From assembly GCA_964472265.1 (NCBI GenBank), contig CAYYJO010000048.1, positions 1 to 15,303 on the forward strand: 15,303 bases of DNA. The letters run 5' to 3'. The notes beneath the pieces were generated by a model. That model was not told the origin of the DNA. It ran no database searches and saw nothing but the letters and a program-made list of their open reading frames with translations. The position numbers and the translations under genes were made by a program. Numbering within the stretch: position 1 is the first letter of the stretch; every line of letters starts with the position of its first letter. The stretch comes from JAGNLA01 sp964472265 (lineage in GTDB: Bacteria > Caldisericota > Caldisericia > JAAYUI01). This document shows, piece after piece, positions 7,486-14,554 of this stretch.

Positions 7486-7601
7486 ACTCCCTCATCCGTC
7501 ACTTCGTGACACCTTCTCCCAAAACTTCGTTTAGGGCGAAGGATTTTGCCAGTCTCCCTCGCCCGGACGCAGTCTGGGAGAGGGATTAAGGGTGAGGGAG
7601 T
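7486..7601. repeat. 116-bp structured palindromic repeat (MITE/REP-like)
   Basis: The ends form an inverted repeat, ACTCCCTCATCC (7486-7497) against GGGTGAGGGAGT (7590-7601), with 11 of 12 bases pairing. Inside are three hairpins: GTCAC-TTC-GTGAC (7498-7510), a long one spanning 7512-7542 with arms CCTTC/GAAGG, CCC/GGG and AAAC/GTTT, and TCTCCC/GGGAGA (7553-7581). Related CCCTCATCC...GGGTGAGGG palindromes are scattered through many bacterial genomes. There is no transposase and no clear target duplication. An ORF that reads through it on the minus strand (7383-7652) is probably not a gene. Confidence 0.7.
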
Positions 7602-7795
7602 GTTTCTTGCCTTGACTTTATAGAGGATTTTTAACTTATCTCTTTGATGCATGTTTTTACTGATTTCTAGAAGTAAATTCGAGAAATCTTTGCGTCTAAA
7701 TGGTCGTGGATATAAAGAATGAAATATTGATTATTCTTATCTTTTATGATAACCACTCTATTTGCAGGAAATCGACGGACTTGTTCCTCGATTTC

Positions 7796-7826
7796 AAAAC
7801 AGCACAAGTCAAGGTGCTCAGTTTTT
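7796..7826 (-). terminator. Candidate terminator of priA-def-guaA
   Basis: About 20 bases after the guaA stop, the minus strand reads AAAAC-TG-AGCAC, an 8-base loop, then GTGCT-GTTTT. This is a 10-bp stem with a 2-base bulge and a short T run. On the plus strand it also ends in six T, so it may work both ways. It is weaker than the other two terminators here. Confidence 0.4.
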
Positions 7827-7846
7827 TATCGACGGAGTCGCCTATA

Positions 7847-9355
7847 TTACTCCCACTCAATCGTTCCAGGGGGTTTGTTCGTTATATCATACACCACCCT
7901 GCCGATTTCGCGGATTTCGCCCGTCATGCGGGTTGCGATCCTGTCCAGAACTGAGAACGGAACCTTGGTGAACTCGGCGGTCATGTAGTCGTGGGTTGAA
8001 ACCGCGCGGACGGCGCAAACCGACTGGTAGGCCCTCTCGTCGCCCTTGACGCCAACCGTCTGGATTGGAAGCAGGACTGCAAAATACTGGTCAGCCATGC
8101 CGGTTCCATCAAGCTCTTCACGGACTATTCTGTCAGCACGCCTGAGAATTTCAAGTTTTTCCGTGGTCACCTCGCCGATGATCCTGATTGCAAGCCCTGG
8201 GCCTGGGAAAGGCTGTCTGGAAGTGAGGTGCTTCGGGATTCCAAGCTCAGAGCCAAGCTCCCTGACCTCATCCTTGAACAGGCTTTTGACTGGTTCAATC
8301 AGCTCCAGCTTCATCTCATCCGGCAAACCGCCGACGTTGTGGTGGCTCTTGATCTTGTCGGTCAGACCGGAAACGCCGCCTGACGACTCGATGATGTCGG
8401 GGTAGAGCGTTCCTTGTGCCAGCCACTTTGCTTCCTTGAACCTGAGCAGGGCTTTTTCAAACTCCTCGATGAACAGCCTGCCAATGATTTTGCGCTTCTG
8501 TTCAGGTTCGGTGATGCCTTTGAGTGACGAGACGAACTTTTCTGAAGCATCGATGAGGGTTGGTTTGAGGCCGAGGTTTGAAAGTGTTGCAATGACCTCT
8601 TCCCTTTCGTTCATCCTCAGGAAACCGTGATCCACGAAGAAAACGTGGAGCTGGTCACCGATGGCTTTGTGCATCAGCACTGCGGTTACGACGGAATCGA
8701 CACCGCCAGAAACGGCTGCGATGACGTGGTCGGTTCCAACAGTTTTTTTGATCCAGTCGGTCTGGGAGGCTGCGTAGGAGCTCATCTTCCATGACGGCTC
8801 CTCCTTGCATATGCCAAGGACGAAGTTTTCAAGGATTTCGGAACCGTTCTGGGTGTGGGAAACCTCAGGGTGGAACTGGAGTCCGTAGATTTTTTTGTCT
8901 TTGCTTTCGACGGCTGCAATCGGGCATGATTCCGACGAAGCCATTATTTCAAAGCCATCAGGAGCCTTTGTCACCGAGTCGCCGTGGTTCATCCAGGTGA
9001 CCATGTGTGTGGGCAAACCCTTGAAAAGGGCTGAGTTTGTGTTGATGTCGGTTTCAGCTCTGCCGTATTCACCGACAATCCTTGTCACCGATCCACCAAA
9101 ATGTTTTGCAATCATCTGCAAACCGTAGCAAAGGCCAAGTATCGGAAGACCGAGCGAGTAGATGCCTGGGTCTGCCGTGGGGGAGTCGTCGCTTGAGGTT
9201 GATTTTGGCGAGCCGGAGAGGACGATGCCCTTGTAGCCCTTGAGCTGGTCTGGCTTTGTCCAGTAGGGCAGAACCTCGCAGTAAACGTGGGCTTCCCTTA
9301 TTCGCCTTGCGATAAGCTGGGTAAACTGGGAACCAAAATCAAGAATGGCTATCAT
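7847..9355 (-). CDS. guaA: GMP synthase (glutamine-hydrolysing)
   Basis: GuaA aminates XMP to GMP using glutamine and ATP, the last step of GMP synthesis. The 502-aa product has an N-terminal class I glutamine amidotransferase domain with nucleophile C76 (LGLCYGLQ) and H162/E164 (QFHPEVSHT). An ATP-pyrophosphatase domain follows with the PP-loop SGGVDS at 216-221. The C-terminal dimerisation part ends in the characteristic KPPGTIEWE. Length and motifs are normal. Its ATG overlaps the def stop by 4 bp (ATGA), so it is the last gene of the coupled priA-def-guaA operon. Identity is firm. Confidence 0.97.
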   Translation of the reverse strand: MIAILDFGSQFTQLIARRIREAHVYCEVLPYWTKPDQLKGYKGIVLSGSPKSTSSDDSPTADPGIYSLGLPILGLCYGLQMIAKHFGGSVTRIVGEYGRAETDINTNSALFKGLPTHMVTWMNHGDSVTKAPDGFEIMASSESCPIAAVESKDKKIYGLQFHPEVSHTQNGSEILENFVLGICKEEPSWKMSSYAASQTDWIKKTVGTDHVIAAVSGGVDSVVTAVLMHKAIGDQLHVFFVDHGFLRMNEREEVIATLSNLGLKPTLIDASEKFVSSLKGITEPEQKRKIIGRLFIEEFEKALLRFKEAKWLAQGTLYPDIIESSGGVSGLTDKIKSHHNVGGLPDEMKLELIEPVKSLFKDEVRELGSELGIPKHLTSRQPFPGPGLAIRIIGEVTTEKLEILRRADRIVREELDGTGMADQYFAVLLPIQTVGVKGDERAYQSVCAVRAVSTHDYMTAEFTKVPFSVLDRIATRMTGEIREIGRVVYDITNKPPGTIEWE

Positions 9356-9888
9356 AGCGTCTCTCCAAGCTGGTGGATGTCTTCCTTCATTATCCTGCTG
9401 ACAAGCTCTTCAGGCAAAACCGCGTCCTCGTCAAGATCAAGTTCCTGCCCCGGCTGGATGTAGTCGATGAAGAGAATGCCATTGAGGTGGTCGACCTCGT
9501 GGAGCACGATTCGTGCAAGATAGCCTTCGCACTCAAGCTCGGCCTTCTTGTCGCCTATTGTTTTGAAGTGGCAGGTGATCTTTTCCGGTCGCCTGATTTC
9601 GGCATAGAGCCCGGGAACCGAAAGGCAGCCTTCCTTGAACACGATCTCACCCTCTTTTTTGATAATTTCGGGATTGATCATGCAGATGTCTGTGTCTCCG
9701 GCTTTGACAACTATTATTCTCAGACCCACCCCGACCTGTGGAGCGGCGATGCCAACCCCTTTCGGTCTGGCGCGGTTCATCGCCTCTGTCATTTCAGAAA
9801 CGAGTTTTTTTATCTCCGGCGTAACCTTGCCAACCGGCTTCGCCTTCTGCCTGAGAATCGGACTGCCAACTTTGACCACTCTCTTCAT
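9352..9888 (-). CDS. def: Peptide deformylase
   Basis: This metalloenzyme removes the formyl group from the N-terminal methionine of new proteins. The 178-aa product has the three family motifs: GVGIAAPQ (44-51), EGCLS (86-90, metal ligand C88) and HEVDH (130-134, ligands H130 and H134, catalytic E131). All catalytic residues are present. In many bacteria def is followed by fmt; here it sits between priA and guaA with 4-bp overlaps on both sides. The priA-def pairing is common, and the addition of guaA is less so. Confidence 0.97.
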   Translation of the reverse strand: MKRVVKVGSPILRQKAKPVGKVTPEIKKLVSEMTEAMNRARPKGVGIAAPQVGVGLRIIVVKAGDTDICMINPEIIKKEGEIVFKEGCLSVPGLYAEIRRPEKITCHFKTIGDKKAELECEGYLARIVLHEVDHLNGILFIDYIQPGQELDLDEDAVLPEELVSRIMKEDIHQLGETL

Positions 9889-12080
9889 GGGTTTGGGTTT
9901 GTCACCTCTATCCTTACTCCCTGCGACGTGAGGTCTTCAAACAGAGCCCTCAGGCTTTTCAGCTGGTCGCCAAGGTCTTTCATCTTGATCAGTATATCCC
10001 AACGGTATCCGCCTTTCAACCGATGGAAATATCCGGCGTTGGGGCCTGTCACAGATTCGCCTCCAAGAAGGTTTCGCAGCTTCAGTGCCGTCCTTTGTGC
10101 ATCCTTGCCAGACTTGCCCTCCTCCTTGCCAAGCACATGCCACCAGAGGAGCTGGGAATATGGCGGATAATTCGTGTCTCGCCTGCCTTCAAGCTCATCA
10201 TCAAGCAGGTGGGCCATGTTGCTCTCATGGATGGCTTCAAAGAGTGGGTGATGGCTCATGTAAGTCTGGATGAGCAGCTTTCCATCTTGAGGCAGCCTGC
10301 CTGCCAAGATAGAGACAAGGCTGTAAGCCTTGTGGGTTGAGGAAAAAACAGGCATCGAGAGCAAACCGTCAATGCTTGCAACTGCAATCAGCTTCACGTT
10401 TTCAAGGGTTGCACGGTCAAGCATCATGGTGGTTGAAACCAGCACATCGCCGGGTTTACCGAAATCCCTCAGGTTCTTGAAGGACTCCTTCTCGCCGCCT
10501 TCAGCGAAGAGAACCCTTCCGGCGCCAAGCCTTTTTTCAAGCTCGATCCTGAGTCGTTCGGTTCCGCCTGCTTTGAACCTTATGAAGATTGAACCGCATG
10601 ATGGGCAGGTTTCCGGGGCAATCCCCTTGAATCCACAAAACCTGCATGAAACCGTGTTGTTTATCGAATGGTAGGTGAGGGGGATCTGGCATTTGGGGCA
10701 TTTGAGCACTTCGCCGCAATCGTCGCAGTAGACAAAGTTGCTGAAACCCTTGCGGTTGAGCAGGATAATCGTTGGCCTTCCAGCCTTTGCCTCATCATTT
10801 ACAGCCTTGACAAGTCCTTCAGAAACGAGGATTTGTTCCGATGCCCCGACTTCAAAGGCCATGTTGATGATCTCGATTTTTGAAAGCATTGGCGACGGTT
10901 TTTCACCCGCCATGACGTTTTCTAGCGAGAACGGCGTTCCACAGAAAACCAGTTCACAGTTTGACCTTTCAGCCCTTATCCTTGCAAGCCTTGTCGGCTT
11001 CAGCTCAAACGGTGTGTCGGCATCAAACAGTGGCGACAAAGGCTCATCGGTGACGATCTTTGAAATGTTAGTCAGAGGAAGGAAAAGAGCGCTTGAAAGG
11101 CCAACAACCACTGCGTTTGCTCCAGCCTCAAGCACATCTCTCAAATCCTGCGACTGGCTCTCGTTAATTGAACCGGTGCAGACCAAACAAGGAATTTTTT
11201 GGGATAGGCTCTCGTAAATCCACTCGACTGCTGAAACGGTTGGGGCAAGGATCACCATCGATCTGCCCTGTGAAAGGATTTCCTTCCCCCAGCCAGCGTA
11301 AAGCTCAATTCGCTCCAATGGCCTAAGACCTTCATGGTGAGTGACTTTGAAGCCTGGCGGTTCCTTTTTGACAGGTTTCATCGGCTTTGGGTCAGGAACC
11401 TTTACAACGGCTCCATCTTTGATGTATCGGTTTATTTTTGCCGGTGTTATCCCCAAAAGTCTGGCAAGACCTGCAACGGTGTCGATTGTTTTTGGGATGT
11501 CTGCAATCTTTCTGAGTTCGTCTGAGGCAAGTTCGAAATGCCACCGCTCCTTTTGCGTTGCAGACACCACCTCGTCAGAAATCTTGACAACGCCTTTTTC
11601 CACAAGCCCCCTGATTGCATAAGTGGCTCTGCCCTTACCAAATCTCGTGTTTATCTTGCCAAGCGTGGCATCCTCGCCAAGATCCATGATCAAACCGAAC
11701 AAACTCTCTTCACTTGGCTTGAGGCTGGCGATGTTGCCTGTGATGACAACCTTTCGTTCAACCTTTACAATTGGCGGTTTCCAGAGGTTTTTAAGCAGGT
11801 GGTTGCCTGGAGATGCAAACGCAAGCCCGTCGGCTATCAGTGATGTGTCCAGTCCTTCTTCGTCAAAAACCGGAATTTTTGAAGCAATGGAGATGATCTC
11901 TTTGAGTTCGATGCCCTCGGGTGGTTCGTCAAAACCGGTGACCAGACCTTCAACAAGCCTTGTTCCAAGTGGAACAATGACCGTCTGGCCGACAGCCATT
12001 TCATCCCGCAGCATCACCGGAATCCTGTAAGTTAGTTCGCCCATCGAGGCGTTGCCTGTGAGCACCTGGCAGCAATCCAT
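9885..12080 (-). CDS. priA: PriA-like primosomal protein N' lacking helicase motifs
   Basis: PriA recognises stalled forks and reloads the replisome. From the ATG at 12080 the product is 731 aa. The N-terminal 3'-DNA-binding domain (ELTYRIPVMLRDEMAVGQTV, then VPLGTRLVEGLVTG), a winged-helix region, the eight-cysteine zinc module (C452, C455, C461, C464, C479, C482, C492, C495) and the C-terminal domain (YPPYSQLLWW, LKGGYRWDILIK) are all recognisable. The ATPase motifs are not. The Walker A position reads GLRPLERIELY instead of GVTGSGKTEVY, DEEH is DEPL, GTRSALF is GLSSALF, and the motif VI arginines are lost (LAGRLPQDG). It therefore probably cannot hydrolyse ATP, as is also accepted for actinobacterial PriA. 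An upstream ATG at 12155 would overlap the divergent gene and add 25 residues not expected in the family, so I prefer 12080. Confidence 0.88.
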   Translation of the reverse strand: MDCCQVLTGNASMGELTYRIPVMLRDEMAVGQTVIVPLGTRLVEGLVTGFDEPPEGIELKEIISIASKIPVFDEEGLDTSLIADGLAFASPGNHLLKNLWKPPIVKVERKVVITGNIASLKPSEESLFGLIMDLGEDATLGKINTRFGKGRATYAIRGLVEKGVVKISDEVVSATQKERWHFELASDELRKIADIPKTIDTVAGLARLLGITPAKINRYIKDGAVVKVPDPKPMKPVKKEPPGFKVTHHEGLRPLERIELYAGWGKEILSQGRSMVILAPTVSAVEWIYESLSQKIPCLVCTGSINESQSQDLRDVLEAGANAVVVGLSSALFLPLTNISKIVTDEPLSPLFDADTPFELKPTRLARIRAERSNCELVFCGTPFSLENVMAGEKPSPMLSKIEIINMAFEVGASEQILVSEGLVKAVNDEAKAGRPTIILLNRKGFSNFVYCDDCGEVLKCPKCQIPLTYHSINNTVSCRFCGFKGIAPETCPSCGSIFIRFKAGGTERLRIELEKRLGAGRVLFAEGGEKESFKNLRDFGKPGDVLVSTTMMLDRATLENVKLIAVASIDGLLSMPVFSSTHKAYSLVSILAGRLPQDGKLLIQTYMSHHPLFEAIHESNMAHLLDDELEGRRDTNYPPYSQLLWWHVLGKEEGKSGKDAQRTALKLRNLLGGESVTGPNAGYFHRLKGGYRWDILIKMKDLGDQLKSLRALFEDLTSQGVRIEVTNPNP

Positions 12081-12087
12081 GTATGAG

Positions 12088-12115
12088 ATGTTAAGGCCGG
12101 AAAGCCTTTTTTCAA
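12088..12115 (-). promoter_or_regulatory. Candidate promoter of priA-def-guaA
   Basis: TTGAAA (12110-12115) and TAACAT (12088-12093) on the minus strand, 16 bases apart. The -10 box ends only 7 bases before the ATG at 12080 and no Shine-Dalgarno is visible, which again suggests a leaderless start. It supports 12080 over the upstream ATGs. Confidence 0.45.
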
Positions 12116-12141
12116 GCTGGAATCGGTGGTAGAGTCTGTGC

Positions 12142-12558
12142 ATGGAAGCATACATCCCTTCTTACCAGAACTTCTTTGCAGGCGACTGTTTCAGCGTTGG
12201 CAAAGCCAGCCTTTACCTGGTTTACATCTGCAAACTGGGCGACACCGGCTCATCAGAACAGGCGCCGGAATATGACGGTCAAAGGCTGGTGGCAACAATT
12301 GAAAAAACCTGGCTTGACGGTGAAATTGCAGTGCTTGTGGTCTCACAACCCTTCAAAGCTGCCGTTCTGGTAAAGCTCCCCTGTGGCAGCCTCAAGAACC
12401 CTTTCAAACCAGACAAAACTGCATTCTTCAAGGGCAGGATGGAGCTATGGGCAAAGCCTGAGCTGGGTTTGCCGGATTCCATAAAAACTGATGTCGAAAT
12501 AATCGAACTCTCAGTCGAAAATGACGAAGGCGAGCGACTGGCGTCAGTCAACATCTAA
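12142..12558 (+). CDS. Hypothetical protein of 138 aa, divergent from priA
   Basis: I do not recognise this protein. It is 138 residues long, probably beta-rich and cytoplasmic, with no signal peptide or membrane helix. Features include YLVYICKLGD (about 25-34), a DGEIAVLVVSQPFKAAVLVK strand pair (about 59-78) and an acidic C-terminal third. Cysteines at 16, 30 and 81 show no metal-site spacing. Composition matches the neighbouring genes and no other long frame competes here, so it is probably real. Its ATG lies 61 bp from the priA start on the other strand, so the two may share regulation. No good -35 box or Shine-Dalgarno is visible; a TAGAGT lies 6 bases before the ATG. Confidence 0.7.
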   Translation: MEAYIPSYQNFFAGDCFSVGKASLYLVYICKLGDTGSSEQAPEYDGQRLVATIEKTWLDGEIAVLVVSQPFKAAVLVKLPCGSLKNPFKPDKTAFFKGRMELWAKPELGLPDSIKTDVEIIELSVENDEGERLASVNI

Positions 12559-12564
12559 ACCTCC

Positions 12565-12593
12565 TTGCGAAAGCCGGTTAAGATGGCTAGAAT
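12565..12593 (+). promoter_or_regulatory. Promoter of the polyprenyl synthetase-ispH pair
   Basis: TTGCGA (12565-12570) and TAGAAT (12588-12593), 17 bases apart, just after the stop of the 138-aa gene. It predicts a leader of about 25 bases. The Shine-Dalgarno is modest (ACAGG just before the ATG). Confidence 0.55.
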
Positions 12594-12624
12594 TTTTGCC
12601 AGTTAAACAAAACAAGAACAGGTT

Positions 12625-13665
12625 ATGACAAAAACCAACGATCTAACGACACTTTTCAAGCCATTTGTCAAGCAGGTCAACGACGGACTTTTCTCTCTGC
12701 TTGAAGGCAGAGAACCAGAAAAACTCTACCGTTATGTTGGGTATCAGCTTGGATTGTTTGATGAAAACTTTGAGCCGGTCAAAACTCCAAAAGCTGGAAA
12801 ACGACTGAGATCAGCTGTTCCCCTCCTCTGTGCAAAATACACCGATTCAGGCGAACAGGCTCTTCAGGCTGCCATGTCGCTTGAGTTGTTCCATAACTTC
12901 ACGCTCATCGTGGACGACATTCAGGATGGCGACACCATAAGGCGTGGCAGACCAACATTGTGGAAACTGGTCGATGTCCCGCAGGCTTTGAACGCAGCGC
13001 TGATAATGCAGTCGCTATCGATTGAAGCCATGAGGGAAGCCACCACCCACCTGAAAAACTCTGAATCCGCCAAGTGGCTCGATGACTGGAACCGACTGCT
13101 TCAGAAGGTTTTTGAAGGCCAGTACTGGGATCTTCACTTTGAACGCCAGGAAGAGGTCTTCACGGCCAACTACATCCTGATGGCGCAGAACAAAACGGCG
13201 ACTCTGCTTGGCCAATCCTTTGCCCAGAGCTTCTACATCCACCCGAAGGAAGAGTTCAGAAAGCTCGGGCAGGCCATGAGAGACATCGGTTCATCGGCAG
13301 GCCTTGCCTTCCAGATACAGGATGACATCCTCGGTCTCTGGGGCGACCCAAAGAAAACCGGCAAGCCGGTCGGCTCTGACCTGAGGCGCCACAAGAAAAC
13401 CTTCCCGATCATCCACGCTCTGGAAAATGGCTCCAGATCGACAAAAAAGTTTATACTCGACGCCTACTCGAAACCAATCGAAGACGGCGAAGTGGAAAGA
13501 CTCCTCTCGTGCCTTGAAACCGCAGGCTCAAAGGAGTACGCCGAACAACAGGCGAGAGCCTACACTTCAAACGCCCTGACCCAGCTTGACCGCATCGGAA
13601 TAAACGGTGAGCTCAAGGAGAAACTGGCCCAGGTTGTCGAGGGCATGTCAAAGCGCGACGCATGA
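12625..13665 (+). CDS. Polyprenyl synthetase (FPP/GGPP synthase type)
   Basis: A trans-isoprenyl diphosphate synthase that condenses IPP onto allylic diphosphates. The 346-aa product shows the expected order: GKRLR (58-62), the first Asp-rich motif DDIQD (97-101) followed by GDTIRRGRPTLW, GQYWDL (166-171), and the second Asp-rich region QDDILGLWGDPKKTGKPVGS (232-251) leading into DLRRHKKTFP. The residue five places before the first Asp is aromatic (F92 in HNFTLIVDD), as in archaeal-type GGPP synthases and many FPP synthases, so a C15-C20 product is more likely than a long chain. The specific gene name cannot be assigned. It overlaps ispH by 4 bp, so substrate supply and use are co-expressed. 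Confidence 0.93.
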   Translation: MTKTNDLTTLFKPFVKQVNDGLFSLLEGREPEKLYRYVGYQLGLFDENFEPVKTPKAGKRLRSAVPLLCAKYTDSGEQALQAAMSLELFHNFTLIVDDIQDGDTIRRGRPTLWKLVDVPQALNAALIMQSLSIEAMREATTHLKNSESAKWLDDWNRLLQKVFEGQYWDLHFERQEEVFTANYILMAQNKTATLLGQSFAQSFYIHPKEEFRKLGQAMRDIGSSAGLAFQIQDDILGLWGDPKKTGKPVGSDLRRHKKTFPIIHALENGSRSTKKFILDAYSKPIEDGEVERLLSCLETAGSKEYAEQQARAYTSNALTQLDRIGINGELKEKLAQVVEGMSKRDA

Positions 13666-14498
13666 CGGTTCTTCTCCCCAAGTCACCCCAGGGATTCTGT
13701 TTCGGGGTGAAGCGTGCCATCGAAATGGTCAGACAGCAAACAAAACCTGTTGCAGTAATCGGTCAGCTGGTTCACAACCCAGGAGTCATCGAAAGCCTTG
13801 AAAAAGAAGGCATTTTCACTGTTTCTTCACCGGATTCCACTCCATCAAATGCAGTTTTGGCAATAACAGCCCACGGCGCCACTAGCGAAACCCACCGGAA
13901 ACTTGCCGGCAAAACAATTGTTGACACCACCTGCCCATACGTCGTCAGGCTTCAGAAAACCGCACAAACCCTTGAAAATGACGGCTGGAAAGTCATCATC
14001 CTCGGTGATGCCACTCATCCTGAAATCCTGTCTGTAATGAGCTTCCTTACCAATCCAACGGTTGTTTCGGGGGCAAATGAAGCTTGTGGAATAGGTTTCT
14101 TCGAAAAAATCGCCCTTGTATCCCAAACCACACAGACCCACGAAGCACTTGAGGAGGTTGCCACAGAGCTGAAAAAACACTGCCATGATTTCCGGCTTGC
14201 CGACACCATCTGCCCATCGACAAAGGAACGGCAGGAACAGGTTGTGGAGCTGGCCAAAGAGGCTGGAGCTGTTGTTGTGGTTGGCGGTAAAACATCGGCC
14301 AACACGAGAAGGCTTTTCGAGCTTGCCAGAAAAAACAATCCCAACGCTTTCTGGATTGAGTCAGTCTGGGAGGTTGACGCTGAGTTCAGCCAGAAACTGA
14401 TACAGGCGGCAAAGGACCATCCTGTCGGTATCATTTCTGGTGCCTCAACTCCTGTCGAGGATTTTGAAGCCGTGGTCGAAGCAATCCAATCGATATAA
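13662..14498 (+). CDS. ispH: 4-hydroxy-3-methylbut-2-enyl diphosphate reductase
   Basis: The last enzyme of the MEP isoprenoid pathway. It reduces HMBPP to IPP and DMAPP with a [4Fe-4S] cluster. The 278-aa product has the three cluster cysteines C13 (GFCFGVKRA), C91 (DTTCPYV) and C184 (DTICPSTKERQ). It also has the substrate-binding histidines H38 (GQLVHN), H71 (TAHGA) and H119, and the catalytic Glu E121 in THPE. Length is normal. Its ATG overlaps the stop of the prenyl synthetase (ATGA), so the two are translationally coupled. Its presence shows that the host uses the MEP rather than the mevalonate route. Confidence 0.97.
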   Translation: MTVLLPKSPQGFCFGVKRAIEMVRQQTKPVAVIGQLVHNPGVIESLEKEGIFTVSSPDSTPSNAVLAITAHGATSETHRKLAGKTIVDTTCPYVVRLQKTAQTLENDGWKVIILGDATHPEILSVMSFLTNPTVVSGANEACGIGFFEKIALVSQTTQTHEALEEVATELKKHCHDFRLADTICPSTKERQEQVVELAKEAGAVVVVGGKTSANTRRLFELARKNNPNAFWIESVWEVDAEFSQKLIQAAKDHPVGIISGASTPVEDFEAVVEAIQSI

Positions 14499-14510
14499 GT
14501 TTGTTCAAAT

Positions 14511-14543
14511 AAAAAACGGCCTCTTTCGGGAGGCCGTTTTTTT
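14511..14543. terminator. Bidirectional terminator between ispH and the convergent gene
   Basis: A perfect 13-bp stem (14511-14523 with 14530-14542) around a 6-base TTTCGG loop, with an A run on the left and seven T on the right. It is 12 bases after the ispH stop and 12 before the stop of the convergent gene, so it can serve both strands. Confidence 0.92.
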
Positions 14544-14554
14544 CATTTAATGGA

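Larger units (their letters stand above)
6883..7846. other. AT-rich intergenic region of about 960 bp
   Basis: The only long stretch without a confident gene. From the left it holds the CAP promoter and dyad, a 41-codon ORF on the minus strand (7033-7158), about 320 bases of AT-rich sequence in which I see nothing, a structured palindromic repeat (7486-7601), more AT-rich sequence, and a weak hairpin before the end of guaA. A 9-bp direct repeat (ATCGACGGA at 7771-7779 and 7828-7836) brackets that hairpin. The mix of a gene fragment, a repeat and low GC suggests a tolerant, decaying region. Confidence 0.7.

Noticed and set aside
7486..7601. CRISPR-like or riboswitch structure
   Set aside because: There are no regularly spaced repeats, and the element is not in a 5' leader of a gene. 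A palindromic repeat explains it better.
7383..7652. 89-codon minus-strand frame
   Set aside because: It reads straight through the palindromic repeat, so its length is probably due to the repeat. No Shine-Dalgarno or family signal is seen.
7700..7988. Three overlapping plus-strand frames near the 3' end of guaA
   Set aside because: Mutually overlapping and partly antisense to guaA, with AT-rich starts and no recognisable product.
9373..10170. 265-codon plus-strand frame opposite def and priA
   Set aside because: It is antisense to the catalytic motifs of def and to the conserved C-terminus of priA; a shadow frame.
12081..12155. N-terminal extension of PriA from the ATG at 12155
   Set aside because: It would overlap the divergent gene, lacks family similarity, and a promoter appears to lie inside it.
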